A program made the position numbers and the translations under genes. The notes below the pieces were generated by a model. It ran no database searches, was not told where the DNA came from, and saw nothing but the letters and a program-made list of their open reading frames with translations. DNA of 64,000 nucleotides from Selaginella tamariscina. Its lineage: Eukaryota; Streptophyta; Lycopodiopsida; Selaginellales; Selaginellaceae. The DNA lies in contig PUQB01000049.1 in the NCBI GenBank assembly GCA_003024785.1, positions 1-64,000 on the forward strand. The letters are read 5' to 3'. Below, one piece after another: positions 1-11,670 of this stretch. Numbering within the stretch: position 1 is the stretch's first letter; the number at the start of each line of letters is the position of its first letter.

Positions 1-459
1 TTTCTTCATGCGTGAGGTTCTGCATCAACGACGGCCTCTGCAAGAAAAGAAACTAATGTAACCAGGATTCACCAGTATACTGTGTGTGTGTATAGATATG
101 CTATTAATATTATTGCAGTAAGTGAAACATCATCCGAGAAGATGTTAACCAAAGCCTATGTGTAAGTATTGCATTTCTTATTTCATTATGTATTTATTCT
201 TAAGTATGTATATGCAACACTTGGATTGAAATTATCCTTTAGGGCTCTATTGGGCTTCTGTTATTACCTAATTCAATGTCAAATACGCTCACCGGCAGAG
301 AGCAAGCCCTCCGCGTACCTATCCCTAGGAACAACCTAACATTAATGAAACGTATATAATAATTTATTACTATAAGTATTCTCTATCTATATATATACAA
401 ACAAGCACGCACGCACAATGATCCGATGGGAAAAAGATTAAAGCCGGGTTACCGGAAAA

Positions 460-1240
460 AGCTTGAAATGGAGAAGAATCTGAACAATATCAATTTAGCA
501 GTCTGGATATGTAAAAGCACATCCCAATCTTGAAATGGAGAGGAATCTGCACAATATCAATTTAGCAACACATCCCACATACAGACACAAACACGTTCTA
601 ATTTATATTTATGTGAACCCAGTTCTGTCTTTATAAACGAAAGTCAACACATACACACGCACAGAGACACACAGATAGAAGCTCAAATGCTCCTTGTAAC
701 GAAAAAAATAACTTAAAGCAGAATATTTATTTATCACATGCACGCACGCACAAAAATTCATATTATGTTAATCTTTGACGCATCACATACACACACAAAC
801 ACAATGTATATGCATATATGACAACAGAAAGAGGCTTCAATAAGGTAGCAAAAAAAATCATATTATATATATACTTTATGTCCTAAACACACGAAATTCT
901 ATCACGTCCACATCATACACACAATGCACGCTCACAACACAATGTATATTTATATATTGATTGCATTTGAGTGATTCTTCATACCGAAAAAGTTCAGATG
1001 CCTTGTAGCGAGATAATCCAGAGGAATCTGCAAAATATTAATATCACACACACACACTTATTTTGCATACTTAAATATACAACAGCTTATCTCACAATGC
1101 AGAGAACACAATGTATCTGTATATGTATAGATCAGAGAGAGAAAGCAGTGTGATTTGAAGCTTGGGGATAGCAAGGTAGTGCAAAGGAATCTGCTGTATA
1201 ATAATTTAGCAATCTTCACAACATACACACATACAAATTT
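460..1240. repeat. Degenerate repeat units inside the presumed macro-gene intron
   Basis: A unit reading roughly GAGGAATCTGCACAATAT followed by CAATTTAGCAA recurs at about 475, 540, 1018 and 1180. Each copy is followed by CA-rich microsatellite. A second motif (AAGGTAGCAAAA) recurs near 845 and 1172. The intervening DNA is AT-rich with CA/TA repeats and no supported coding sequence. Confidence 0.5.
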
Positions 1241-1593
1241 CTTAAACACATACGAAATTCGAAATACACACGCATGCACACAGAATGCATATATACCGTA
1301 CGAGCTTAGGAAGCTAAATAAGAAAAAATACATGAATGCAACCTGACTAAAGCACTGATCCGACAAGCATTTTATATATATATATATATAGACACACACA
1401 CAAATTATATAGACACAAATTTTTTTCTAATTTTTTAGACTTATAAACGTGTATGTCTGTCTGTGTCTGCGTGTATAAATGCATATATAGACTTAGATGA
1501 TAATTTGCTTATATGTATAGACAGGAATTATAACTGTCTGAACTGTCCATACATACAGTGTGTGTGGGTGTGTGTGAAGAACAAAAAACTTAC

Positions 1594-1932
1594 GACTGCA
1601 TCTGTTTGTCCATCGATGAACCAGAGCCCTATATCCCCTTTCCAGATAACAAGAGTGCTGGACTCGGACAGCTTGTACTTGACCGCTCCAGTGAGTGGCT
1701 CCGGAGGCGGAGGTGGGGGAGGGGTCGGTTTCTCCCCACTGGGACGATCGAAATTGGGTCTTCTCCGGGGCCTGTCCATGGACCTTGGACCACCCATTGC
1801 ACAGCTTATCCTTGTTGGCATTGCCACATTGAGCCCGGAGTGTGAATGGAACTTCCTCGGAAAGCCCAAAATCCCCTGACTCTGGGACAGATTTGTGCCT
1901 ATGAACTGGGATACCTGAATAGCGGTCGACAT
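1594..1932 (-). CDS. Macro-domain (ADP-ribose-binding) protein, first exon only
   Basis: The exon begins at ATG 1932 and ends at a clean donor (GTAAGT) whose GT lies at 1593-1592. The first ~60 residues are Ser/Arg-rich and poor in acidic residues, like a plastid or mitochondrial transit peptide. A proline run follows, and then the start of a macro fold: SESSTLVIWKGDI, later GQTDAV. The family (for example Arabidopsis At2g40600) continues with DAIVNPANE and a glycine-rich ADP-ribose loop and removes or binds ADP-ribose. I do not find that continuation to the left. A possible acceptor at 38-39 is followed by a short open stretch (37-1) that does not clearly match, so the gene either has a ~1.5 kb intron and runs off the window or is truncated. 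The domain assignment rests on about 25 residues. Confidence 0.6.
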
Positions 1933-2039
1933 TCCTGATCTTGGAGAGCTAAACCCATACCGCCGGATCTGCGGAGCACGCTCCGCCGCTTCACAGAAAG
2001 AACCCTAAAGCATATTCTAGGATCCCCTGTTTAGGTTAG

Positions 2040-2973
2040 CTTACGTGTATTACATGTAATATTTTATAAATAAGTAGCGAAGAACAATAACTGTATAATG
2101 TATATATATACTAAGAGTTTCATAAATATCTATTATAATTTAAATATGTGAGTCTATACATCTTACAGACATTATTTATATATATGTGTAGAAAGGGACA
2201 AAGAGAGATGAATTTATGCATGCACACATGCTTGTATATATATACACACACGTGTTTACCTTCAACACATGCTAGTGTCCATGCACATAGTCACAAATTT
2301 TCAATTAAAATATTAAACCACTAAACCACATTATAAAACTCAGAGATAAAAAACCAACATGCGCACATCATATAAACATCCACAGACACACACACATCCA
2401 CATATACAGAATTAAACATTCATAGGCACACCATTTCAATATATTGCAGAATTTATAATGCATCTCTCCTCTTTTGTCTCTCTCTCTCTCACACACACAT
2501 ATCATATAAGTTAAACATTATGTAATTCAAAATGAAATATCTTTTTTAAGCCATAATTATTGAGTTTGCATGGAGGATGTATGTGTGTGTATAATATAAT
2601 ATATAGGTGTGCATTCTTGATATAATTCAAAACTAAAATAAATTTTATTATGATATATTAAACTAAATAAATCTTTTCTTTTTATCCTTATTTACAAAGT
2701 AAAAATTATTTTTAATTTAGTTACAGAGTATAACTTACTATCAAACTACATATGCCATGGTGAAATAAAATAATCTAAATAAGAAAGTAAATAAAATATT
2801 TTTTCACTATATTTTAATTAATTATAACATAATTTTATACATGTTACAAACCCAAAAACCAACCCTTGTTCTTGGACCCTTAGTACTTCCCTAGTATGTT
2901 AGTCAAAAAATTTTACCCTAGTATTTATAAAATTAGGCATAGTTTTTTTGCTTTGTTTATTTTACATTTTCCG
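2040..2973. other. AT-rich spacer with CA/TA/CT microsatellites
   Basis: No coding homology is visible. Short CA, TA and CT runs and long A/T tracts fill the stretch between the upstream side of the macro-domain gene and the broken left edge of retroelement A. Confidence 0.7.
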
Positions 2974-5900
2974 GTGTACCTTCCTGCGTGCAGGATACAT
3001 CCTTAGTATCTGAGGCAGTATAAGCTACAGGATTGATCGTGCCTGTTCCTGTATCAGTGTTGAAGACTCCTCCTCGACATGATTCACCTCATGTCTGTTC
3101 CTCAGCACATCCGCAAGCTCTCTCCACTCCTGTAAGTTTGCGGTTTCCTGTACAGGGTTCTTCCAATCCTGTATCAGTGTCGAAGGTTCCTCAACAGGAT
3201 CCACCTCCTGTTGGTTTGTCAGCACACTCGCAGGTTTTCCCCACTCCTGCGCACCACGGACTTCTGTACAGGATTCTTCCAATCCTGTACACTCGTCAAT
3301 ATCCACACAGGTTTTTCCCAATCCTGCCTCTTTCTGTTACTCTGTTTTTCCACCCCCAAGATCCTTCCTCTTTTTCAATCACAGCTCCCTCCTTCTCCTC
3401 TCCGAGTTCTTACCACTACCATGCATGAACTTGCCACTGATCCTGCTCCTTTCCACCTTTTTGCCTTTCAAGTAACTCCTACGTCCTCTTCTACCTTTCT
3501 TATGTCTACTCTCCTGTTTTTCAATCTCCTTCTTTTGCTCCTTTCTCCTCCTTCTTCCCTACCATCCAAGTATCACTCCTTTCAAGGACGTTTTTGATAA
3601 GCACAAGGCTGCAGTTCTTCCTGTTCACAGGTCCTACGACTGTCCTATTGATCTTGCGGAAGGAAAACTCACACGTTCGGACCGATTTATGCACGTCACC
3701 CACAAGTTGGAGGTTCTTCGTCAGTACATCGAGGACAACTTAGGCATCCGGCTTCATTCGTCACTCAAAGTCCCCTGCAGAAGCCTATCTTCTTTGTCAA
3801 GAAGAAGGATGGGAGTGTTGTGGACTACAGGGGTTTGAATTAAGTCACCATTCGGAATCAGTACCCGTTGCCATTGATCCCGGAACTTCTCGATCGGCTA
3901 CAAGGAGTAAAGGTGTTCATGAAGATCGACTTACGAGGGGCCTATAACCTTGTACGATTCGTCCAGGCGATGAGTGGAAGACTGCCTTTCGTATAAGGTA
4001 TGGACACTTCAGTACACGGTGATGCCCTTCGGCCTTACCAATGCCCCAGCCGTGTTCCAAACATGGTGAACGACATCTTTCGTGACTTCTTGGACCAGTT
4101 TGTGGTGATCTACCTCGACGACATTTTGATTTTCTCCAAGGACCAGGCGGCACATGACAAGCATGTACGATTAGTTCTACAGCGGCTTCGCGAGCATGGC
4201 CTGTATGCGAAGTTGGAGAAGTGTTTTTTTGATAGGGATTCTGTGGAGTTCTTGGGCTACATCGTCTCTCCTGCTGGCGTTTCCATGGACATGCACAAGG
4301 TGAAGACCATCGTGGAGTGGGAGAGGCCCAAGTCTGTACGAGATGTACAATGTTTCCTTGGCTTTGCAAACTTCTACAGGCGGTTCATACAGGACTTCTC
4401 CAAGCGTGTACTTCCACTCACGGAACTCACCAAGCACAGGGTTTTCTCTTGGTCCGACAAGGCGGAACATGCATTCACAACACTCAAGAGCTTCACGACA
4501 GCTCCGATTTTAGCACATCCTGATCCTTCTCGTCCTTTCTTCGTTGAAGCAGATGCCTCGATTTTGCAGTAGGATCCGTCCTATCACAAGTTGGAGAAAC
4601 AAGTTGCTTCATCCTGTAGCTTTTCACTCTCGTAAGTTCCTTTCGGCGGAGTCACGAGATTCATGACAAGGAACTCAAGGCCATTGTGGATTCGTTCGAG
4701 GAGTGGCGGCATTTCCTGGAAGGTGCTGCGCATCCTGTACAAGTTCTTACGGATCACAAGAACCTGGAGTATTTTCAAATGGCTCGAGTTCTCAGTCGGT
4801 GACAGGCTAGGTGGGCGGAGTTCCTATCACGTTTTGATTTCGTCATCGTCTACAGCTTGGTTTTCGGAATGGCAAGGCGGACGCATTGTCTAGGCGCTCT
4901 TACCTTGCACCAACCCGGGCATCCTGCATATGATTCAAAGACAAGTGTTGTTGGGTCCTGATCGATTCCGGCTTGCGGCACTACAGGTTCATCAGGCTCC
5001 AGCAAATTCAACACTCCTACAGGACATCCGTTCGCAGTTGGCTATAGACGACTTGGCAAAGAATGTGTTCTCACACATTCATCCTGACGTTGCAAGTTCC
5101 TCTTCCTCCAGTTCCCGTCAGACTACAAGTTTCACCATACAGGATGGACTCCTGTACCGGGAAGGTCTCCTGTACGTTCCTGTTGGTATTTCCAGGACTC
5201 ATGTGGTACAGATTGTCATGATACCCTAGCTACAGGACATTTTGGTGTGGCCAAGACAGTGGAGTTGGTGACTCGCAACTATTGGTGGCCTGGGTTGCAG
5301 GTTTTGTGGAAAGGTTTGTACGGAGTGTGACACTTGTAACAGGTCGAAGATGCCTCATCATGCACCCTCTGGTCTTCTTCGTCCTCTTCCTGTTCCTTCT
5401 GCTCCTTGGAGATCCATTTCTATGGATTTCCTCACAGATCTTCCTCCTTCTCGTGGATTTGATGCAGTTCTTGTGGTGGTTGACCGTTTCACCAAGCAGG
5501 CTCATTTCCTACCCTGCAACAAGACAGCTACAGGTCAGACAACTGCTAGTTGGTGATCCGTGAAGTGTTCCGACATCATGGTCTTCCTGAGAGCATTGTT
5601 TTGATCGAGGTCCACAATTCATGTCCAAGTTTTGGCGAGAGCTTCTTCGGAGTCTACAGGTTAAAGCGGATCTTTCTTCAGGATATCATCCGCAAACTGA
5701 TGGGCAGTCAGAACGCACAATTCAGACCTTGGAACAGTATCTTCGTTGCTTCATCAGTTACCAACAGGACAACTGGTTGGACCTTCTTCCAATGGCGGAG
5801 TTTGCCTACAACAACTCCGTTCACGCATCTACAGGACAGACACCTTTCTTTGCTCTTACAGGCCACCATCCACGTTTTGACTTTGCTCCTCCGCTTCTCC

Positions 5901-7051
5901 TTCTTCCGCTCCTGCAGTACAGGATCGTCTCCAGCATCTTCGTCAGGTACAGGATGATCTCGGTTCATCTTCAGCAGGCACAGGAACGATACAAGCATCA
6001 TGCTGATGCTCACCGTCAGCCGGCACCTGCATACAAGATTGGTGACTCGTGTGGCTTCTTCGTCGACATTTCGCACCAACAGCCTTCTTCTAAGTTGGAT
6101 TTTCAATGATTGGGCCTTACAAGATTATGGCAGAGGTCAATCCTGTAACTTTCCGACTCGAGTTACCATTTACAGTGAAACTTCATCCTGTGTTTCACAC
6201 CTCCTTGTTGGAGCCATATCATCCTTCTTCTCTTCCTGTCGTGCTTTTTCCTCCCCCTCCTGTGGTCATTGCCGGTGAACCTGAGTACGAAGTTGCAGCC
6301 ATCTTTGATTCTCGTCTCCTCACCGCCAACTTGGGAACCTGCATCCAACTTACTCCATGCTTCTTCCAAAGTTGCTGCTTTTCATCGGCATTATCCTGCT
6401 AAACTAGGTCCCAAAACTCGTGGAACTCGTCCTTAGGGAGGAGGTGTTGTCACAACCCGATACAGGATGCAGGATTTCAGATACAGGATACAGGTTACAA
6501 GATATACCTATAGGATATGCCTGCAGGATATTCCTACAGGATATACCTACAGGATATTCCTACAGGATATGCCACAGGATATGCCTAGAGGATAAGGGAC
6601 ATGTGGACTCATCTTAGCCTTTGCATGTATGCAGCCACTTTTACATGCATGCAACCACTTTAGCACTCATGCCTAGATTAGCTCTTGATTGTGAGCATAA
6701 AAGCTCTGACCTAATTATTGTACAATCAATTACTATCAACACCAGTCTTACTACGATCATTCTTGTTTTGTCTTGTTCTTGTATTGCTCCTTGTTTCTTG
6801 TCTCACTCTTGGATCCTGTCCTGCTCCTGTCTTGCTCCCGGATCCCGTCCTGTTCCTGTCTTGTTCCTGGATCTTGTCCTGCGCCTTCCTGTCTTGCTCC
6901 CGGATTTTATCCTAATCCTGTCTTGCTCCTGGATCTCGTCCTGTTCTGTCTTATTCCTAGTTCATGTCCTGCTCTCGGTCCTGCTCCTGAGTCAAGCCTT
7001 CTTGTTCTTGGAATCCTACTCTCTTCTTGGTTCCTGAATCGTGGCTTGACA
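2974..7051 (+). mobile_element. Chromovirus-type Ty3/gypsy retrotransposon A, 5'-truncated fossil
   Basis: The element starts abruptly inside the protease/RT linker: the sequence matches copy B from its position ~49,870 onward. It runs through reverse transcriptase (about 3,780-4,480; [10 protein letters not shown]), RNase H (about 4,500-4,900), integrase (about 5,120-6,060) and a short chromodomain-like tail (about 6,280-6,420; WEPASNL). A purine-rich tract then precedes the 3' LTR. There is no gag, no 5' LTR and no target-site duplication, so the left edge is a truncation. It is broken, with on the order of ten or more breaks. It belongs to the same family as element B. Its age cannot be taken from LTR divergence. 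Confidence 0.9.
6448..7051 (+). repeat. 3' LTR of element A
   Basis: The LTR begins TGTCACAACC right after a purine tract (GGGAGGAGG) and ends CTTGACA. The first ~150 bases are a tandem of ~10-12 base units of the type CTACAGGATAT. The last third repeats a CTTGTCTTGCTCCTG-like unit. The same ends bound element B. Confidence 0.85.
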
Positions 7052-7299
7052 GGTGCGAGTCATGCATGAGTAGAAACACCTCTAAGCTGCACCTTGTGGA
7101 GGAAAGCATAGTAGCAACCCTTGAGTCCATAGATGAGAGCATCCACTTTCTCAAATGAGTGGAGAGTGTTATAGTTTCTTGGTGAGTTGCCCACCTGAGT
7201 AAAGATTGTGGAATATGTGGGAAAGACTCAAATGTACTGGGTCATCATGATTAGGGGCCCTCTCATAAACACCAATTGGCCCTTTGCCTAGTTAACTTA

Positions 7300-8290
7300 A
7301 GGGGAGAGGAAAAGGTTGTGACATCTAGGCTCGCTCTAAAATTCCTCATTATCACCCATATGGTCTCTTCTAGCCACTTCTAGCTCCAATAACCCATTGG
7401 TTTTCCATCTCAATGGACTTTGTGACTAATTCGCCCCATAGCTCGCTTGCTATCATGTACGAAGATTATCTCTAACAAAGAGACAATTAACTTGGATATG
7501 AAGGATGTTTTTTAGTTACATTGATCCCTAACAACATTGTCAACAATTGTTTATCACCAAGTTTTGGCAACGACTTCCAATATCAAGAGGTTGTTATCTT
7601 TGAGTTATCATTCAGAATACAATGATTACACTACCCTTAGTTGAGATCTCCTACAACAACTCCAAGCATGCATCAACTGGTATGTCACCCTTCTATGCCT
7701 TGACATGTCAACATCCACGGAGTTTTAATACGTCCAAAAGTTTAGTAAATCCATCTACCAAAGATCGACTTGACCATCTCCAGTCTATCTAGGTTATTGC
7801 TTCATCAACATCTTTTGAAGGCATAGGAACATTAGAAGACATATGTTGATAGTATTGTAAGGATAGTCCAGTTTATTAGGCTGGTGAGCAAGTATGACTT
7901 CTTCGATGCAACATCAAGACTATACAACCTTGTGAGAAGTTTGATTATCAACACCTTAGTCCGTTTTCAATGGCATCCCATATCAATGATGTGGTCTATC
8001 GGTTGGAGCTTCCTTCCTCGATGCACATCCATCCGGTATTCCACGTTTTTCTTCTTGAGCTGTACTATTCGAACACGCTCCTTGGTTAAACTTCATCACC
8101 TTCAACTTTAGTTACAATTAACAATGATTTGCGTACGAAGTCAATGAAATCTTGGACTCCAAGTTCCTTCGCTACCAACTCTATTACTTCGTCAATTAGG
8201 TTGGTTACCCTTCAAGTGAATGTTCTTGAGAACCCACAACGACATAGTCAGATTATCACACCTCCTCTCCTTCAAGAGTTGAGCTTGTCT
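7300..8290 (+). mobile_element. Older Ty3/gypsy integrase-region relic (D)
   Basis: Scattered matches to the integrase part of elements A-C are readable: SMDFVTN near 7,410, YNNSKHASTG near 7,660, and a HIHPVFHV-like segment near 8,020. These are interrupted and diverged well beyond A-C. The following ~300 bases (8,290-8,580) contain direct GGATAAGG-type repeats and end CCTAACA, which may be an LTR remnant. It is heavily broken and old. Confidence 0.6.
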
Positions 8291-8299
8291 GGATACTTG

Positions 8300-10190
8300 C
8301 GATGAAACTTTTAATAACATCACGAGCACACATGGATATGGATAAGGATATAAGGATAAGGATCATTAAAATTAGCCAACTTTAAGGGTCACTAAAATTA
8401 GCCAAATTCAAAATAAGGATACGTATATGGATAAGGGTCACTAAAGCTAGCCAAGTCTAGATTTGGCTTCTGGACATAATCAGGGTTAAGCATTCTGATT
8501 CAATATCAATATAGGAGCTAAGCCTCTTGTCTTGTTTCGATCTTTGTAATCTTATTTTCTCATCTTGGTTCCTAACACTGGGAAAGAACTAGAATGAGGT
8601 GCATATATGTGTTAACATGTGCGTGTACGTGTGCTATTGTGTAAGTAAGAAGATTATTAAAGATATATGATACATAAATAAGATAAAAACAAGATACATA
8701 GTACATAATCTATGTTTGAGGTATTATGTTAATCTTGGTGGGGATGAACTTCAATGTCTATGTGACAAGGTGGCTCACTTGTGAGGAGAGAACCAAGCAT
8801 TACACCTTTAGGTGGTGATGCTTGAGCAAGAAGTGAAGAAACATGCTGCAAAATTCCAAAAGTAAAAGGAAGATAATCCAGAATATCAAGAGGAAGAGCA
8901 AGTGAGACCAATGACATGTTGCAATGAGTATATTGCATGGAACAGAGAGAGGAGCATGTTAAGGTAAAAATGCATACATAGAACCTTCTTTCCAAGGGAA
9001 GGAATAAAGAGTAAAAAGGTTGGCATAGTAAGAATGTTTTTTTATAGGAAATCCTTCATTGGAGGAACTGTGACGATGACATAGGAAGAACATTTAAAAT
9101 AATTGAGTTGAGGTGGCATTGGAGGATATGGAAAGAAGTGAAGCATTAGGGAATAGGTTTCCATGCTTGTTCTCTTATATGCATTTGTTGTTAATGCAAA
9201 TGCATTTATATACTTATTTGTGTATTAAGTATTTTATCTCATATATAACCAATACACAAAAGTGAGTGGATAGGCTTTAACACATCAATTGTCTAAACCA
9301 TCCTTACTCTTAGCCTCGAAGACGTTTCATTGAGAAATTATATATATTAATAAAAGTTAAACTAAGATTTCTCTATCATCCATTATTCATAAACAATGAA
9401 AGGATGAATTTGTCATCGTGTTACTTAGAGTGAGATCATCAAGATGGTGAAAGTTAAGTTTATTGCATTTTGTTTTTTACTTTTAATTTAATTATTTTTT
9501 TTGAACATGAGGATTAAATCCTTGCAATCAATGTCATATTGTCATTGGACTTGGGAGAAAACAAGTGAACATCATGTTGAGAAGACAATGAAATACCTTC
9601 TAAAACTTGGCTACTATTAATTTTGGGAAGAAGTCCGCAAAAGATACAAGAGTTCATAGTTCATCTTTGTTACTACAATCGTATGACAACTAACATGTTG
9701 ACATTTTAAAGGACACTATGATCAATGTAATACACTTGTTGGTTTTGAGGGTCATGAAGAAGACAAATGACACCACTTTCAAACACATGAAAAACCAAAT
9801 TGACAACAAGATATTGTAAGGATGAAAAAAGTAAAAAAGAGTTACAACCCATTTTTGTAAGGTCAAAGGTATCCTTATGATTCATTTAGAAGGTATGGGA
9901 ATTGGAAAGCAAACATGCATTAAATGTTTACTCAATTCATGGTCAACACTACTTGCTTTGAACATGTGATCCACAATGGACTTTCCTTTGTTAAATATAT
10001 TCACATATCTTTGACACAATAGTAATGTCTTTTCCTTGTTCTTCTCAATCCATCCTGTTCTAGTGTAGTCATATAGAATATGAACAATATCCTTCGTTAG
10101 TTCCAAAACCTTCAAAACTCCATATAAAGTAAACCATTCATGAGAACATGGCATTTCTTGGACGACATTAAGCATTTTAAACACCACACA
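8300..10190. other. Gene-poor AT-rich spacer
   Basis: 8,330-8,450 carries irregular GGATAAGG / TCACTAAAATTAGCCAA repeats. Beyond that I see no homology. The open frame on the minus strand at 9,882-10,187 has no recognisable motif and no promoter or splice context, and I do not call it a gene. Confidence 0.55.
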
Positions 10191-10199
10191 ACTCTTTTG

Positions 10200-11670
10200 T
10201 CAAAATTTTAACTCGAAAGGCTAACACGTGGCTGCCAAGTAGCCATTCGGGATCAACACTTTGTGTAAGTAATGTTAAGTCTTTCAAGATGATTACACAT
10301 TTTAAGGGACTTAGGTTCTTATGCTTATTAGGCATCTAAGTTAGACTCTAACCTTAGAGGATAATTCAGGTAGATTTTAAAATCCTACCCCAAGAAACTT
10401 AGACATGCTCTTGCCCTAGCTCCACTAAGGAGACATGCTTTGTGCATCCCCCACGACAGAGTTAAAGCATCATGATTTACACCTTGAAGAATCACTTTCA
10501 TCCAAAAGTATAACCCCTTTAGGGCGACAAGGGGTACCCTGACACATGACTAATCCTTAAGGTTTGAGTGGCCAAGTAATACCTTAGACTTGGCTAGTAC
10601 TTAATGAAGATATGCCATATGTAAACACGAGTGTTTTACTAAGCAAACTCCCTAAGGCTAGGTTTGGATAACTCTAAGTACACGACGTTACAAGTGCTTC
10701 ACAAAAGGGCTCAACCCTTGAATCCCAAGGAGAACACCCCTTAGCCAAGTGTGCCAATAGCGCACCTAGTTACAAGACTTAACCTCCCTTGAGCCGATGC
10801 CCAAGACTTAGCACCTTAATGTGAGCACACGCACACTTGCTTTTAGAGTTTTTGACCCCTTGACATTAAGCCCATGAGACAACTCCAAAGAACATGCCTT
10901 AGGCGTTGTACCGTGTGCCATATAGTCTAGTGTCATATCTTTATGTAACACTATTTCCCAAGATGTGGGCTATCTCGCCATAGTCCCTTAAATTCAAGAG
11001 TTACATATGGTGTCACGAATGCGGCTTACAAATGCTAACTCTAGAACTCCCTTCTTTGTGAACCTTTAGGAAAATGGTAAAGAGAACATGTCAACAAGAT
11101 CCTATGCCCATAGTTGGACAAGAACAGAATATGCCATGCTTAGCTGCAAGTGCTGCTCTTAACTTGACATGGAGGAAAAGGCTGGAGACATGCCTCAGCC
11201 TCTGACCCTTAGAACGTGTATTTCGATAAGACCTCTCAGGTGTGAATTTATCAACGTTAAGGATAAGCTACTTTAAAAGTAGGACGTACCCTTATTGAGC
11301 TTAATTATGAACCTAAGAACTCTCATTACATATCTTACTTAATATATGTGATAGAGCCCCCTCCCCTTTGTTTTCTTGTTTTGTAAAGTGGGCTAGCACG
11401 GAATCTCATTAAGATTCCCATAGAAATATACTTAGCGAGTTTAACCCATTGACCACTAAACTCTAACCCAAGGGGTTTAAGGGCAACCCTAGGGGTGTTT
11501 CTACCCATATCTGACAAGTCGAACATACCAAAACTAGTTAATAACCCAATCGAGACATAGAAAACAAGGGCAAGAATTTTCTAGATGAAAGTGCTAACTT
11601 CATCTAGAGTTTTATGTAAATACTAATAACACCCATTAATACCCAAGTGCACTATGCAAGCTTATTTAAC
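10200..11670 (-). repeat. Dispersed repeat E, copy 1 (inverted relative to copy 2)
   Basis: Read on the minus strand this block is collinear with 39,615-40,420 on the plus strand. Shared words in order include GTGCACTTGGGTATT, AAACTCTAG, CTAGGGTTGCCCTTA and GGGTACGTC. Also shared is a TGTGACGGAGCCCTCC-like segment. No coding capacity is recognised. It could be a long LTR or a non-autonomous element; its ends are not defined. Confidence 0.6.

Noticed and set aside
1-37. Possible second exon of the macro-domain gene after an acceptor at 38-39
   Set aside because: The short reading does not match the expected VNPANE region; kept only as an uncertainty in the exon 1 entry.
6621-7069. Pro/Leu/Ser-rich frames in the LTR of element A
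   Set aside because: They are translations of the tandem CTTGTCTTGCTCCTG units of the LTR, not genes.
9882-10187. 101-codon minus-strand open frame
   Set aside because: No domain, no splice or promoter context, and it lies in AT-rich repeat territory; probably chance or an old element.
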